Part shown: piece by piece, positions 8,151 through 16,135 of the stretch
How the letters are laid out: each line of letters begins with the position of its first letter
Position numbering within the stretch: position 1 is the stretch's first letter
Assembly (NCBI GenBank): GCA_039934035.1
Contig: JBDTMZ010000104.1
Span: forward strand, 1-64,000
DNA from: Solibacter sp039934035
GTDB lineage: Bacteria; Acidobacteriota; Terriglobia; Bryobacterales; Bryobacteraceae
DNA length: 64,000 nt
Direction: 5' to 3'
Translations under genes and position numbers: made by a program
Notes under the pieces: generated by a model
What the model saw: the letters and a program-made list of their open reading frames with translations, nothing else
What the model was told of the DNA's origin: nothing
Database searches by the model: none

Positions 8151-9581
8151 ATGCGACCCATCGCATGCAGGATCTTTGTGTCTCTGCTCGCCCTCGGTTC
8201 GACGTTCGCCGCCAGTCATCGCAACGGCCCTTTGCTGCTCGAAGACCAGACCGCGAACCTCAACGATTTCTACGCTTTTCGCAGTTACGAAGCGGGAAAA
8301 AGCGACCGGCTGGTAATGAGCATGAGCGCACAAGGTTTCCAGAATCCGGACAATGGCCCGAGTTACTACAAGTTCTCGACCAGCGTCCTGTACCGCTTCA
8401 ACATCAACAATTCCAGGGGCCTCGACGGAGCGCCGGACCTCCAGGTGGATTTTCAGTTCCGGGATACCTACCGCGAAAACCCCACGTTCGTTTCCTACTT
8501 CGGCAAGATCGATTCCATCGATAGCCCCGGGATCTTCCTGTACGAAACCTACATCGTCATCCTCCGCGATCTGAAGCAGAACAAGATCGTCGCGGTCTAT
8601 GACAAGGACGTGAATGGCCATCTGCTCTCGGTTGCGCCGCCCAACCTGGGACCGAACTCCACGCCCAACTACGAGGCGAACCTCGGCGCCAAGAGCGTCT
8701 TTACCCTGGCCAACGGCATGCGGGTATTTGCGGGACCGCGCGACGACGCCTTCTATTTCGATAGCGGCGCCACCTTCGACACCCTGCATTTCCGTACGCC
8801 CGCGCCCGTGCTCTCGGGTAGCGCGGATCAGGGACAGGGTCCCGCCGCGCCGGCCGCGGTCGATGGCTTCGCGGGATACAACATCAGCCTGATCGCGATC
8901 GAGATGCCCATCACCATGGTGACGGCCGGCGGCACCGTGCCCACCAGTGCGACCGATCCCAACGCCAAGATTGGCGCATGGGCCAGCACCTCCCGCCAGG
9001 TAGTGACCGTGCGGCCCAGCCCCAACGACCCCATCCACTTCGGCGACTATATGCAGGTGGATCGCGTCGGCAATCCGCTCACCGTGGAAGCGCTGATTCC
9101 GCTGCCGCTCAAAGATCGCTGGAATCGCAGCCTGCCGGTGGACGACCAGCAGTGGGCCCCCTACATCGGCGATCCGTTCTTCGCCACCGGCGTACTGAAA
9201 GGCGTCTTCGGCCTGAATGTTCCGCCGGCTCCGCGAAAAGATCTGCTCGGCGTGTTCGTTCCGGACATGACGAAGATCGACCTCACCATCGCGCCGACGC
9301 CGCTCGGCAGCCAGAACCGTCTGGGTCCGCTGGGCGGCGACAATGCGGGCTGGCCATTCGGCGGGCGCCGCCCGATCGACGACGTGGTCGATATCGGCTT
9401 CCGCGCCCTGGCCGGCGTGCTGGTGCCCGGCTTCACCAATGCGCCGCCGCTGGGCGACGGCGTTAATTCCAACGATGTTCCGCTGCTCGATCGCTTCCCG
9501 TTCCATCCCGCGCCGCACTCGGGATACTCGCACAGCCAGATCGAAGGCACGAACGGACGCGGAACTCCGACGGGGAATTGA
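8151..9581 (+). CDS. Exported DUF4331 protein
   Basis: A 476-residue protein with a signal peptide (about residues 1-20), behind a strong AGGAGG. The mature N-terminus has the DUF4331 hallmark: ASHRNGPLLLEDQTANLNDF followed by YAFRS, corresponding to the family's SSHREAP...D.TDVYAF. The family is secreted, beta-rich and of unknown function. It is the first gene of a set with a TPR protein and a HEAT-repeat protein. A terminator-like hairpin separates it from those, so it may be made in excess of them. Confidence 0.82.
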   Translation: MRPIACRIFVSLLALGSTFAASHRNGPLLLEDQTANLNDFYAFRSYEAGKSDRLVMSMSAQGFQNPDNGPSYYKFSTSVLYRFNINNSRGLDGAPDLQVDFQFRDTYRENPTFVSYFGKIDSIDSPGIFLYETYIVILRDLKQNKIVAVYDKDVNGHLLSVAPPNLGPNSTPNYEANLGAKSVFTLANGMRVFAGPRDDAFYFDSGATFDTLHFRTPAPVLSGSADQGQGPAAPAAVDGFAGYNISLIAIEMPITMVTAGGTVPTSATDPNAKIGAWASTSRQVVTVRPSPNDPIHFGDYMQVDRVGNPLTVEALIPLPLKDRWNRSLPVDDQQWAPYIGDPFFATGVLKGVFGLNVPPAPRKDLLGVFVPDMTKIDLTIAPTPLGSQNRLGPLGGDNAGWPFGGRRPIDDVVDIGFRALAGVLVPGFTNAPPLGDGVNSNDVPLLDRFPFHPAPHSGYSHSQIEGTNGRGTPTGN

Positions 9582-9590
9582 CGCCCGGGG

Positions 9591-9616
9591 GGGGGCGGCC
9601 TATGCCGCCCCCGTTT
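9591..9616 (+). terminator. Hairpin followed by TTTT between the DUF4331 and TPR genes
   Basis: GGGGGCGGC (9591-9599), loop CTAT and GCCGCCCCC (9604-9612) form a perfect 9-bp stem, followed by GTTTT. This is a good intrinsic terminator shape. Because the next gene on the same strand starts only about 35 bp further on, it may work as a partial terminator inside the operon. Confidence 0.65.
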
Positions 9617-9650
9617 TGAGGTTTGCCGAAAAGCTGAGGAGACAAACAAG

Positions 9651-10955
9651 ATGAGCCTGAAACCTCTATCGATCTTTATGTGTGCCGTCGCGGCGTTCGC
9701 CCAATCGGGTAACCAGAAGGTCGGCGGCCTGTTGGAGGAACGCGCCCTCTACGACGCCGTTTCGCGCCTGAACACCGACGACCGCATCGCGATGTATGCA
9801 ACCTTAACCGCCGCCCAGCCGGTCGACGCCCATTACCGCAATCAAATGGCGGCCACCTATCTCCAGAAGATGCGCGAGACCATGAATTCCGATTACCTGA
9901 ACCGCGCCTCGCAGATTGTCGAAAGCGTACTGGCGGCGGACCGTCAGAATTACGAAGCGCTCCGCCTGCGCTCGGCCATCGAGCTGGAGCGCCACGACTT
10001 TCCGCGCGTCGCGGAAAATTCGCGCATGTTGACCACCCTTGCGCCGGAAGATCCTTGGAATTACGGCACTCTCGGCGATGCCCTGATGGAGTTGGGCGAG
10101 TACAGCGCGGCGGCGGACGCCTACCAGCAAATGGTGCAGTTGCGTCCGGACATGTCGAGCTACAATCGCGCCGCGTATTACCGCTTCGTCGCCGGCGACG
10201 CGGCGGGCGCCATCGAGATCATGAAGCGGGCCATCGACTCGGGCAGCCGGTCGACCGAGAACATCGCCTGGTGCCTGACCGATCTCGGCAATATGGAACT
10301 GAAAGTCGGCCGAAATGAGGACGCGGCCAAAGCGTTCGAAGGCGCGCTGCGCCTGTTCCCCGGATATCATGCCGCGCAGGCGGGCCTGGGCAAACTGCTG
10401 GCGCAGGAGGGCAAGGTTGCCCTGGCGATTGAACACTATGTCAAAGCGCAATCCGCCGTGCCGCTGCCCGAATACGCCGCTGCGTTGGAAGACTTATACG
10501 AGGCTGCGGGCCGGCCGGCTGAAGCTGGCAAGCAGGCGGAGCGCCTCGCCGTCATCGAACGCATGGACCGGGCGGCGGGCTTCATCGCGAATCGCAATCT
10601 GGCGATGGCGTATGCCGAACGTGGCCGCCATCTCGATCGCGCCCTGGCCATGCTGCGCGAAGAGTTGAAATCGCGCCGCGACATTTATCAGTACGATGCG
10701 CTCTCGTGGGTGCTATACCGGAACAAACAGTACAGTGAGGCGAGCGAGGCCAGCCGCAAGGCGCTCGAACTAGGTACGCCCGAGCCCTCGTTCCATTTCC
10801 ACGCGGGCATGATCGCCCTGGCCGTGAACGATGCTGCTGCCGCGCGCGAGCACTTGGAGCGAGCCCTGGCGTTGAATGCCAACTTCGATCGACGGCAGGC
10901 CGCGCAGGCTCGCGAGGCGCTGGCCGGGCTGGCGGGCAAGGAGGTGTCGCAATGA
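9651..10955 (+). CDS. Tetratricopeptide-repeat protein, probably exported
   Basis: A 434-residue protein behind GAGGAGA. The N-terminal hydrophobic stretch (LSIFMCAVAAFAQSG) looks like a signal peptide. The rest is helical repeats of about 34 residues with TPR spacing, for example APEDPWNYGTLGDALMELGE and NAHYRN-like segments, ending near residue 425. TPR proteins mediate protein contacts. Its placement between the secreted DUF4331 protein and a HEAT-repeat protein, overlapping the latter by four bases, suggests the three act together at the cell envelope. Confidence 0.78.
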   Translation: MSLKPLSIFMCAVAAFAQSGNQKVGGLLEERALYDAVSRLNTDDRIAMYATLTAAQPVDAHYRNQMAATYLQKMRETMNSDYLNRASQIVESVLAADRQNYEALRLRSAIELERHDFPRVAENSRMLTTLAPEDPWNYGTLGDALMELGEYSAAADAYQQMVQLRPDMSSYNRAAYYRFVAGDAAGAIEIMKRAIDSGSRSTENIAWCLTDLGNMELKVGRNEDAAKAFEGALRLFPGYHAAQAGLGKLLAQEGKVALAIEHYVKAQSAVPLPEYAAALEDLYEAAGRPAEAGKQAERLAVIERMDRAAGFIANRNLAMAYAERGRHLDRALAMLREELKSRRDIYQYDALSWVLYRNKQYSEASEASRKALELGTPEPSFHFHAGMIALAVNDAAAAREHLERALALNANFDRRQAAQAREALAGLAGKEVSQ

Positions 10956-11644
10956 TCGCTCCGCTGTTGGCCGCACTCGTGGCCACCATGCTGGATGGCG
11001 TGGCCACCGTCGCGCAACGCAATGACGCCTGCACGGCGCTACGCGGCGAACGGGCACCCGAGATCGTCACAGCGCTCGTGACGGCGCTGCCAGACCCCGT
11101 GGTGCGTGCCTGCGCGGCGCGCGATCTTCGCGAGGCAGGTGCGGTGCCCGAATTGATCGGCGCGCTGCTCTCGCCGGACGCCGATTCGCAGATGGCCGCG
11201 GCTCGCGAGCTTGGCGAGCTACACGATGCTCGCGCTCTCGATGCGCTGGGTCGTGCGGCGCTCAGTTCCCAAACGCTGGTCGCGTCTTCGGCCATCGCTG
11301 CGTTGGGCGCCTACCCGCTGGCGGATTCGCTGCCCTACCTGCTGCGCGCCGCACAGCAGGCCAATGTTGCGGGCATGCAGGCGCTAGAGACGGCGGCGCG
11401 TTCCGGCGACCCTGCGGCGGTAGAGTTGGCGCGCCGCGTGCTCGCCCGCGGCGACGTAGCGGCGCAGGTCGTCGCGCTCTCGATCATCGGCGATTTCGGC
11501 GACGCGTCCGACCTGCCGCGCCTGCGCCAACTGGCCGCGCATTCCGACCCGGTGTACTCGCGCGGCCGAGGTTTCGGTTTCATGCCGCCCATCGACGTGG
11601 CGCGCGCCGCGCAAACCACGATCGCCAGAATCGCCGCGCGCTAG
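10952..11644 (+). CDS. HEAT-repeat protein
   Basis: A 230-residue protein whose ATG overlaps the preceding stop (ATGA), with GGAGGT just upstream, so translation is coupled. The N-terminus (LLAALVATMLDGVATVAQ) could be a signal peptide. The remainder is alternating short helices rich in Ala, Arg and Asp with HEAT-like spacing, for example ARELGELHDARALDALGRAA. It is probably a scaffold partner of the TPR protein. No enzymatic motif is visible. Confidence 0.72.
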   Translation: MIAPLLAALVATMLDGVATVAQRNDACTALRGERAPEIVTALVTALPDPVVRACAARDLREAGAVPELIGALLSPDADSQMAAARELGELHDARALDALGRAALSSQTLVASSAIAALGAYPLADSLPYLLRAAQQANVAGMQALETAARSGDPAAVELARRVLARGDVAAQVVALSIIGDFGDASDLPRLRQLAAHSDPVYSRGRGFGFMPPIDVARAAQTTIARIAAR

Positions 11645-12065
11645 TACGGCGGGGCAGATGGCTCCGCGTTGTGGACACCTTGTGGTAACAGGTACCGTGC
11701 CGCTGGTGTGGTGTGCGCAGTGTGGCACAGGGCTCTGCCTTGTGCGGCAAGCGCAGCTCGCCCCTGTAGTCTGGACACTTTTGCGCCTGACGGCTGACGA
11801 TTTGCGTCTTCGGCGAAGATGCGAGAGGTCAGAGTTAGATCCAACCTCCGGGGGCGCGCGCTGCTCGCCTTAAACAGACCACGCTGCGCGATGGTCTGTT
11901 CCACCTGGCTGAGGCGGAACAGAAGCCTGGTCCATGCAAGGCGAGCGCCGCCCCTCGCCGATTTCCGCTGATCACGCTCGCCGGCGGTCCACCGACCGTT
12001 CCAAACCTCACGCCCCTCCCATGCGCTCCGGCGAAATCTGCGATACCCTCTGACCGGAGGTATGC
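11645..12065. other. Gene-free stretch holding dispersed repeats
   Basis: No open frame here has coding character. The stretch contains the exact 15-mer shared with the 6350 hairpin (11731-11745) and the palindromic element at 11873-11900. The last 15 bases carry GGAGGT, the ribosome-binding site for the methyltransferase gene. Short, GC-rich and repeat-bearing, it looks like an intergenic site where small repeats have accumulated. Confidence 0.5.
11873..11922. repeat. Dispersed palindromic element, copy 1, with alternative stem
   Basis: AACAGACC (11873-11880) pairs with GGTCTGTT (11893-11900) around a 12-base loop of the form ACGCNNNNCGAT. A second copy lies at 27347-27374 with the same loop ends and loop length and with one base pair changed on both arms (A-T here, G-C there). 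CTGTTCC (11896-11902) can alternatively pair with GGAACAG (11916-11922), so two mutually exclusive stems are possible. Confidence 0.6.
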
Positions 12066-12644
12066 ATGCTCCATCGAAACACGGTTGGCGTATTGGCCCT
12101 GGCGGCCTTGCTCCTTGCCGGCTTGGCTTCGGCCCAAAACAGCGCTCCGCGGCGTGAACCGGACGTGCCCTACGTTCCCACCACCGAACCGGCAGTGGAA
12201 GCCATGCTCAAACTCGCCGGCGTGACCAAGACGGATATCGTCTACGACCTGGGATGCGGCGACGGCCGCATCGTCATCACTGCCGCAAAAATGTTCGGCG
12301 CGCGCGGCGTCGGCATCGACATCAACCCCGTCCGCATTACCGAAGCGAAAGAGAATGCCAAGAAGGCCGGGGTGGAAAACCTGGTCCGCTTCGAAGAGAA
12401 CGATCTGTTCGAAGCCGACTTCAAACAGGCCACGGTCGTGACCCTGTTCCTGCTGCCGAATATCAACCTGAAGCTGCGCCCGAAACTGCTCGAGGACCTG
12501 AAGCCCGGCACGCGCGTGGTTTCCAATACATTCACTATGGACGATTGGAAACCCGAAAAAGAAGTGATCGTGGCGGACAGTGAGTCCAGTTACCTTAGTC
12601 ATCGTCTTTTCCTTTGGACGGTGCCCGCCAAAGCCACGAAGTGA
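12066..12644 (+). CDS. Class I SAM-dependent methyltransferase with a signal peptide
   Basis: A 192-residue protein. The N-terminal 24 residues form a convincing Sec signal (LALAALLLAGLASAQ). The mature part carries class I methyltransferase motifs: VYDLGCGDGRIVI at about 59-71 (motif I, SAM binding), GVGIDINPVRI (acidic motif II), and a motif IV-like segment VTLFLLPNINLKLRP. The fold is clear; the substrate is not. Export is odd because SAM is cytoplasmic. The alternative is that the hydrophobic segment is a membrane anchor with an unusual topology. The start sits 4 bases behind GGAGGT. Confidence 0.78.
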   Translation: MLHRNTVGVLALAALLLAGLASAQNSAPRREPDVPYVPTTEPAVEAMLKLAGVTKTDIVYDLGCGDGRIVITAAKMFGARGVGIDINPVRITEAKENAKKAGVENLVRFEENDLFEADFKQATVVTLFLLPNINLKLRPKLLEDLKPGTRVVSNTFTMDDWKPEKEVIVADSESSYLSHRLFLWTVPAKATK

Positions 12645-12678
12645 AGCCAAGTCCCCCGGGCGGAAGTATGCTGAAGGA

Positions 12679-13197
12679 ATGGATGCCCGGCCGGAAAATC
12701 TGACAGAGCCCTGGATGCGCGGACCCATGGAAGGTGTGGATCCGCTGCTCGCACCGCTTTTGTATTCGTTCCAGATGGCGCGGGAAGATCTCGATCGCTT
12801 CACGGCGGAGCTTTCCCCGGCGCAACTCTGGGCGCGCCCCTATGGCTTCGCGCCCGTAGGCTTCCACATACGGCACATTGCGGGCAGCGCCGACCGCTTG
12901 ATGACCTACCTCAAAGGCGACGAGCTTTCCCCCGCGCAACTGGCGGAATTACAGGCCGAGGAGGGATCCGGCCAGCCCAGCCATGCGGAACTCATGGCGT
13001 CATTGGACCGTGTGTTTCGCGAGGGCGAAGCCCTGGTGCGGGCGCTCGATCCGGCAATCTTGCGCGAGGCTCGCACCGTCGGTCGCAAACGCCTGCCTAC
13101 CACCGTGATCGGCCTCCTCACGCACACTGCCGAACACACCCAGCGCCATGTCGGCCAGGCCATCGCGGCATCGAAACTCGCCGTCGCGCTGTCATAA
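12679..13197 (+). CDS. DinB-family metal-binding protein
   Basis: A 172-residue four-helix-bundle protein of the DinB/YfiT type. FHIRHIAGSADRL and LLTHTAEHTQRHVGQ hold the three histidines that bind a divalent metal in the family. Many members are thiol transferases (for example bacillithiol- or mycothiol-dependent); here the function is unknown. The open frame reaches 33 codons further upstream, but those codons overlap the methyltransferase gene in another frame. The ATG at 12679 follows AAGGA closely, and a TATGCT sequence six bases before that could be a -10 element. Confidence 0.8.
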   Translation: MDARPENLTEPWMRGPMEGVDPLLAPLLYSFQMAREDLDRFTAELSPAQLWARPYGFAPVGFHIRHIAGSADRLMTYLKGDELSPAQLAELQAEEGSGQPSHAELMASLDRVFREGEALVRALDPAILREARTVGRKRLPTTVIGLLTHTAEHTQRHVGQAIAASKLAVALS

Positions 13198-13213
13198 TAA
13201 TCGAGTGCTTCCG

Positions 13214-14245
13214 ATGCGCGTCATATTCCTGGTTCCCGCTCTCGCGCTCTGCCTGCAGGCTCAACAGCCCGCCGCACCCGCACCTGCGCCGGCACAAGCC
13301 CCCGCCACGCAGACGGCGGCCGCCCAGACCGCCACCGACGAAGTACTCAAGAAGGTCGACGACCTGATGTGGCACTTCCTGCTGGATGACATCGCCGTGG
13401 TCGACCGCGCCGCCTACACCAGCCTGCCGCCGGCGCACATCGTGGAACCGCGCGTTCCCGGGGCGGCCAATCCCCTGATCATCAACGCCTATACGTTCAT
13501 CCCAAAGAATCTCGATCGCACCCGTAAGCAGCCCTTCGTGGTGTTCTGCCACCAGGGCATTCACGCCAACCAGGACACGCGCGACGCGCACGTTTTTCGG
13601 GAATTGCTAGCCCAGGGCTACTCCATCATCTCGGCCGATTATCGCGGCAGTTCGGGATATGGCCGCCGTTTCTACGAGCAGATCGATTACGGCGGCCGCG
13701 AGGTGGACGATGTGTACCTGGCCGGCCAGTGGATGCTGGAGAATTACGAATTTCTGGACGCCGCGCGAGTGGGCATCATCGGCTGGAGCCACGGCGGACT
13801 GATTACGCTGATGAACATTTTCGCCCACCCGCAGGCCTATCGCGTGGCTTACGCCGGAGTGCCCGTCAGCGACCTGGTGGAGCGCATGGCGTACCAGTCG
13901 CCGAGCTACCAGTCGCTCTATTCGGCGCCGTATCACATCGGCAGGACGGTGCGCGAAGATGCGGAGGAATACCGCCGCCGCTCGCCCGTTTACCACGCCC
14001 GGGAACTCGCCACACCGCTACTGATTCACGGCAATACCAACGATGAAGATGTCAACGTGCTGGAGGTCCGGCGTCTGGTTGACGCGCTCAAGGCGGAAGG
14101 CAAAACGTTCGAATACAAAATCTATCAGGACGCGCCGGGCGGGCACTACTTCAATCGCATCGATACCAGGGCGGCGCGGGAATCGCGCAGGGAGATCTGG
14201 CGATTCCTGGCCGGCTATCTGCATCCCGATCGGCCGGCCAAGTAG
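13214..14245 (+). CDS. Exported alpha/beta hydrolase (S9-like)
   Basis: A 343-residue protein with a signal peptide (MRVIFLVPALALCLQA) and a Pro/Ala-rich linker (about 20-45). The hydrolase domain shows the nucleophile elbow GWSHGG (serine), the oxyanion-hole side DYRGSSGYG, an acidic residue in HGNTNDEDVN and the catalytic histidine in GGHYFNR. This order matches the catalytic domain of prolyl-oligopeptidase-like S9 enzymes without the propeller, so it is a periplasmic peptidase or esterase. The ATG at 13214 is chosen because it starts the signal peptide; earlier codons overlap dinB. Confidence 0.8.
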   Translation: MRVIFLVPALALCLQAQQPAAPAPAPAQAPATQTAAAQTATDEVLKKVDDLMWHFLLDDIAVVDRAAYTSLPPAHIVEPRVPGAANPLIINAYTFIPKNLDRTRKQPFVVFCHQGIHANQDTRDAHVFRELLAQGYSIISADYRGSSGYGRRFYEQIDYGGREVDDVYLAGQWMLENYEFLDAARVGIIGWSHGGLITLMNIFAHPQAYRVAYAGVPVSDLVERMAYQSPSYQSLYSAPYHIGRTVREDAEEYRRRSPVYHARELATPLLIHGNTNDEDVNVLEVRRLVDALKAEGKTFEYKIYQDAPGGHYFNRIDTRAARESRREIWRFLAGYLHPDRPAK

Positions 14246-14268
14246 CGCCGCACCGCACCTGGGACGGT

Positions 14269-14697
14269 CTAGGCGGACTGTCCCGCCGCCACTGACTGCC
14301 CGCTGTGCGCCGCCGCCACCAACGCGGTATCCGAGTAACCTTCCCAGCGCACAATCCTGCCGTCGCGTAACGTGAAATCGTGCGCGATGGGGGAATCGAT
14401 CGGCGCGCCGGTGGACCGCACCGTCGCACGGTAGCGTCCGAACGCAATCACGCGGTCGCCCTGCGCGACGTAATCGTCCACCACCACCTCGCCGCCAGTG
14501 GTGGATTCGGCAATGGTCTGGAAAAAGCGGACAATTTCTTCCTTGCCGCGATAGAGGCCGGCGTAAGGCACTGTTTCCGGACCCTGGTTGTGCCACTGCG
14601 CGCCTTCCGCAATGCAGCTCAAAATCGCCGGCAGGTCGGCCGTCTTGAAGGCAGCGTAGGTGCTGCGAATCACTTCGATATTGGCTTGCTCGTTCAT
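14269..14697 (-). CDS. SnoaL/NTF2-like protein
   Basis: A 142-residue cone-shaped (NTF2-like) protein: the opening helix (IRSTYAAFKTADLPAILSCI), a Trp-His after a turn (QWHN), and the typical ending VVVDDYVAQGDRVIAFGR... with the W-x-G-Y segment. The family includes small isomerases, cyclases and non-enzymatic ligand binders, so function cannot be assigned. The start is set by a strong GAGGAGG about ten bases upstream on the minus strand. It is a single gene, convergent with the hydrolase and divergent from the redoxin. Confidence 0.75.
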   Translation of the reverse strand: MNEQANIEVIRSTYAAFKTADLPAILSCIAEGAQWHNQGPETVPYAGLYRGKEEIVRFFQTIAESTTGGEVVVDDYVAQGDRVIAFGRYRATVRSTGAPIDSPIAHDFTLRDGRIVRWEGYSDTALVAAAHSGQSVAAGQSA

Positions 14698-14854
14698 GGG
14701 AGTTCCTCCTCGCTTCTTTCTACGCAAGGCCGGCGCCGCCGGATGAACGAGCAGGCAAATATTTCGATCGCGCTTGGAGCGAGTCTCCCGAACCAGGACC
14801 GAATCCACCGCATCGGGGGCCGCCGCCGGCGCGGTAATATTAAAGTTCAACCCT

Positions 14855-15397
14855 ATGCGCACATTGGCATTGCTCTTCACCAGCCTCTTTCTTGCCTCCA
14901 GCCTGCCCGCCGGCGAAGTGCCGCGTCCAGTGACGGAACTGACGCTTCGGCGGCTTCAACAGCCTCCCCTGAAGCTCAGCACCTTCCGCGGCAAGATCAT
15001 CGCGCTGGCCTTCATTCACACCACGTGTTCGCATTGCCAGCAGTTGACTGTCCTGCTCAACAAGATCCAGCCCGAATACGCGTCCAAGAATGTACAAGTA
15101 GTTGCCGCAGCATATGAAGAAGGCGTCGACCAGAACTATCCCATGTACCTTAAGGTGATTGGGCCCAAATTCCCCACCGGAATCGTTGCTGAGGCGGACG
15201 TCAAGAAGTTCGTCAAATGGAACCAGAAGGTCGATGGCGGGCTGATGGTCCCCTACATGCTCTTCATCGATGCCAAAGGTGTCATCCGCGGCGATTTCAA
15301 CGGCAAGGACGGGTTTTACGTCGAGATGGAAAAGAACATCCGAGCCCAGTTGGACAAGATGACCCAGCCCGCCCCCGCCCCAGCGAAGAAAAAATAG
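14855..15397 (+). CDS. Exported thioredoxin-fold (TlpA/AhpC-like) protein
   Basis: A 180-residue protein with a signal peptide ending near PAG (about residue 20). The redoxin core begins with LKLSTFRGKIIALAFIHTTC and carries the redox motif CSHC. VPYMLFIDAKGVIRGDF is the cis-proline region typical of TlpA-type proteins, and the C-terminus is a Pro/Ala/Lys tail. It probably performs periplasmic thiol-disulfide exchange. The ATG at 14855 is chosen because it starts the signal peptide. TAATATTA about 15 bases upstream could be its -10 region. Confidence 0.78.
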   Translation: MRTLALLFTSLFLASSLPAGEVPRPVTELTLRRLQQPPLKLSTFRGKIIALAFIHTTCSHCQQLTVLLNKIQPEYASKNVQVVAAAYEEGVDQNYPMYLKVIGPKFPTGIVAEADVKKFVKWNQKVDGGLMVPYMLFIDAKGVIRGDFNGKDGFYVEMEKNIRAQLDKMTQPAPAPAKKK

Positions 15398-16111
15398 CTA
15401 CTTCTTGCGAAGCGTCAGCGGCATCGCGTTCGCTTCGTGCGAAATCCGGCCGGCGATTTGCGTGTGTGCCTCGTTCATCGTCCCGGTAAAGGTAAGGTGC
15501 GCCACCTTCACAGCGAATTCCACGTTCGCGCCGCTCTGCTTCACGTCGTTCACGGGCAGCCCGAACGCTTTGCTGTCCGGCGTGTCGATCGTGGCCAGGA
15601 CCGTCTTGTCCGCCTGATTCTTGAAGTGCAGGATGATCTGGAGCGCGCGTCCCGGAGTCTCTATGGCGCCTTCCCAATCTCCTTCTAATTCCCCCGGCAC
15701 CGCCGCGCTCAGGGGAGGAAGTTCCACCTTGGCCTCGCCCGCGCGCTTCATCTCCAGCGGTACGCGACCCTGCGGCGCCAGAATGCTGCCCGCCATCTTG
15801 TCGCCGTCCAACGTCAACTCGAGCTTCGCCATCTGCAACTCCACCGCGGTGCACTTCACCGAGTTGCCGCTCACCACGATATCCCTGACCACCATCCCCG
15901 TCAAATCCGCGGACGGCACGCCCATGCTGCCGATCCACGAGGCGCCGGCCACCTGCGCCAGATCCAGCGTAATTGCCATGTCGCGTCCGTCGACTTTGAA
16001 GCTGCCTTCCCAGTGACCGGCGGGGCTGCTTTGCGCGCACACCAGCGACGCAAAGATCAGCAGCGCACCCGCGCCACGAATCCACCCGGCGATTGACACT
16101 GCATGTTTCAC
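15398..16111 (-). CDS. Secreted protein made of two copies of a beta domain
   Basis: A 237-residue protein with a signal peptide (ALLIFASLVCAQ). After it, two segments of about 95 residues align with each other: one begins GHWEGSFKVDGRDMAITLDL (about 32) and the other GDWEGAIETPGRALQIILHF (about 144). Each continues through a GxW-strand pattern to a segment ending LEMKR or LTLRKK. An internal duplication of a small lipocalin-like or beta-sandwich domain is the simplest reading. I do not recognise a named family. It is convergent with the redoxin gene and has no visible catalytic motif. Confidence 0.65.
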   Translation of the reverse strand: MKHAVSIAGWIRGAGALLIFASLVCAQSSPAGHWEGSFKVDGRDMAITLDLAQVAGASWIGSMGVPSADLTGMVVRDIVVSGNSVKCTAVELQMAKLELTLDGDKMAGSILAPQGRVPLEMKRAGEAKVELPPLSAAVPGELEGDWEGAIETPGRALQIILHFKNQADKTVLATIDTPDSKAFGLPVNDVKQSGANVEFAVKVAHLTFTGTMNEAHTQIAGRISHEANAMPLTLRKK

Positions 16112-16135
16112 GGCGGACCTCCTTGTGGGCGGCGC

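Noticed and set aside
8145..9533. 462-codon minus-strand frame
   Set aside because: Antisense of the DUF4331 gene, which has a clear signature and ribosome-binding site.
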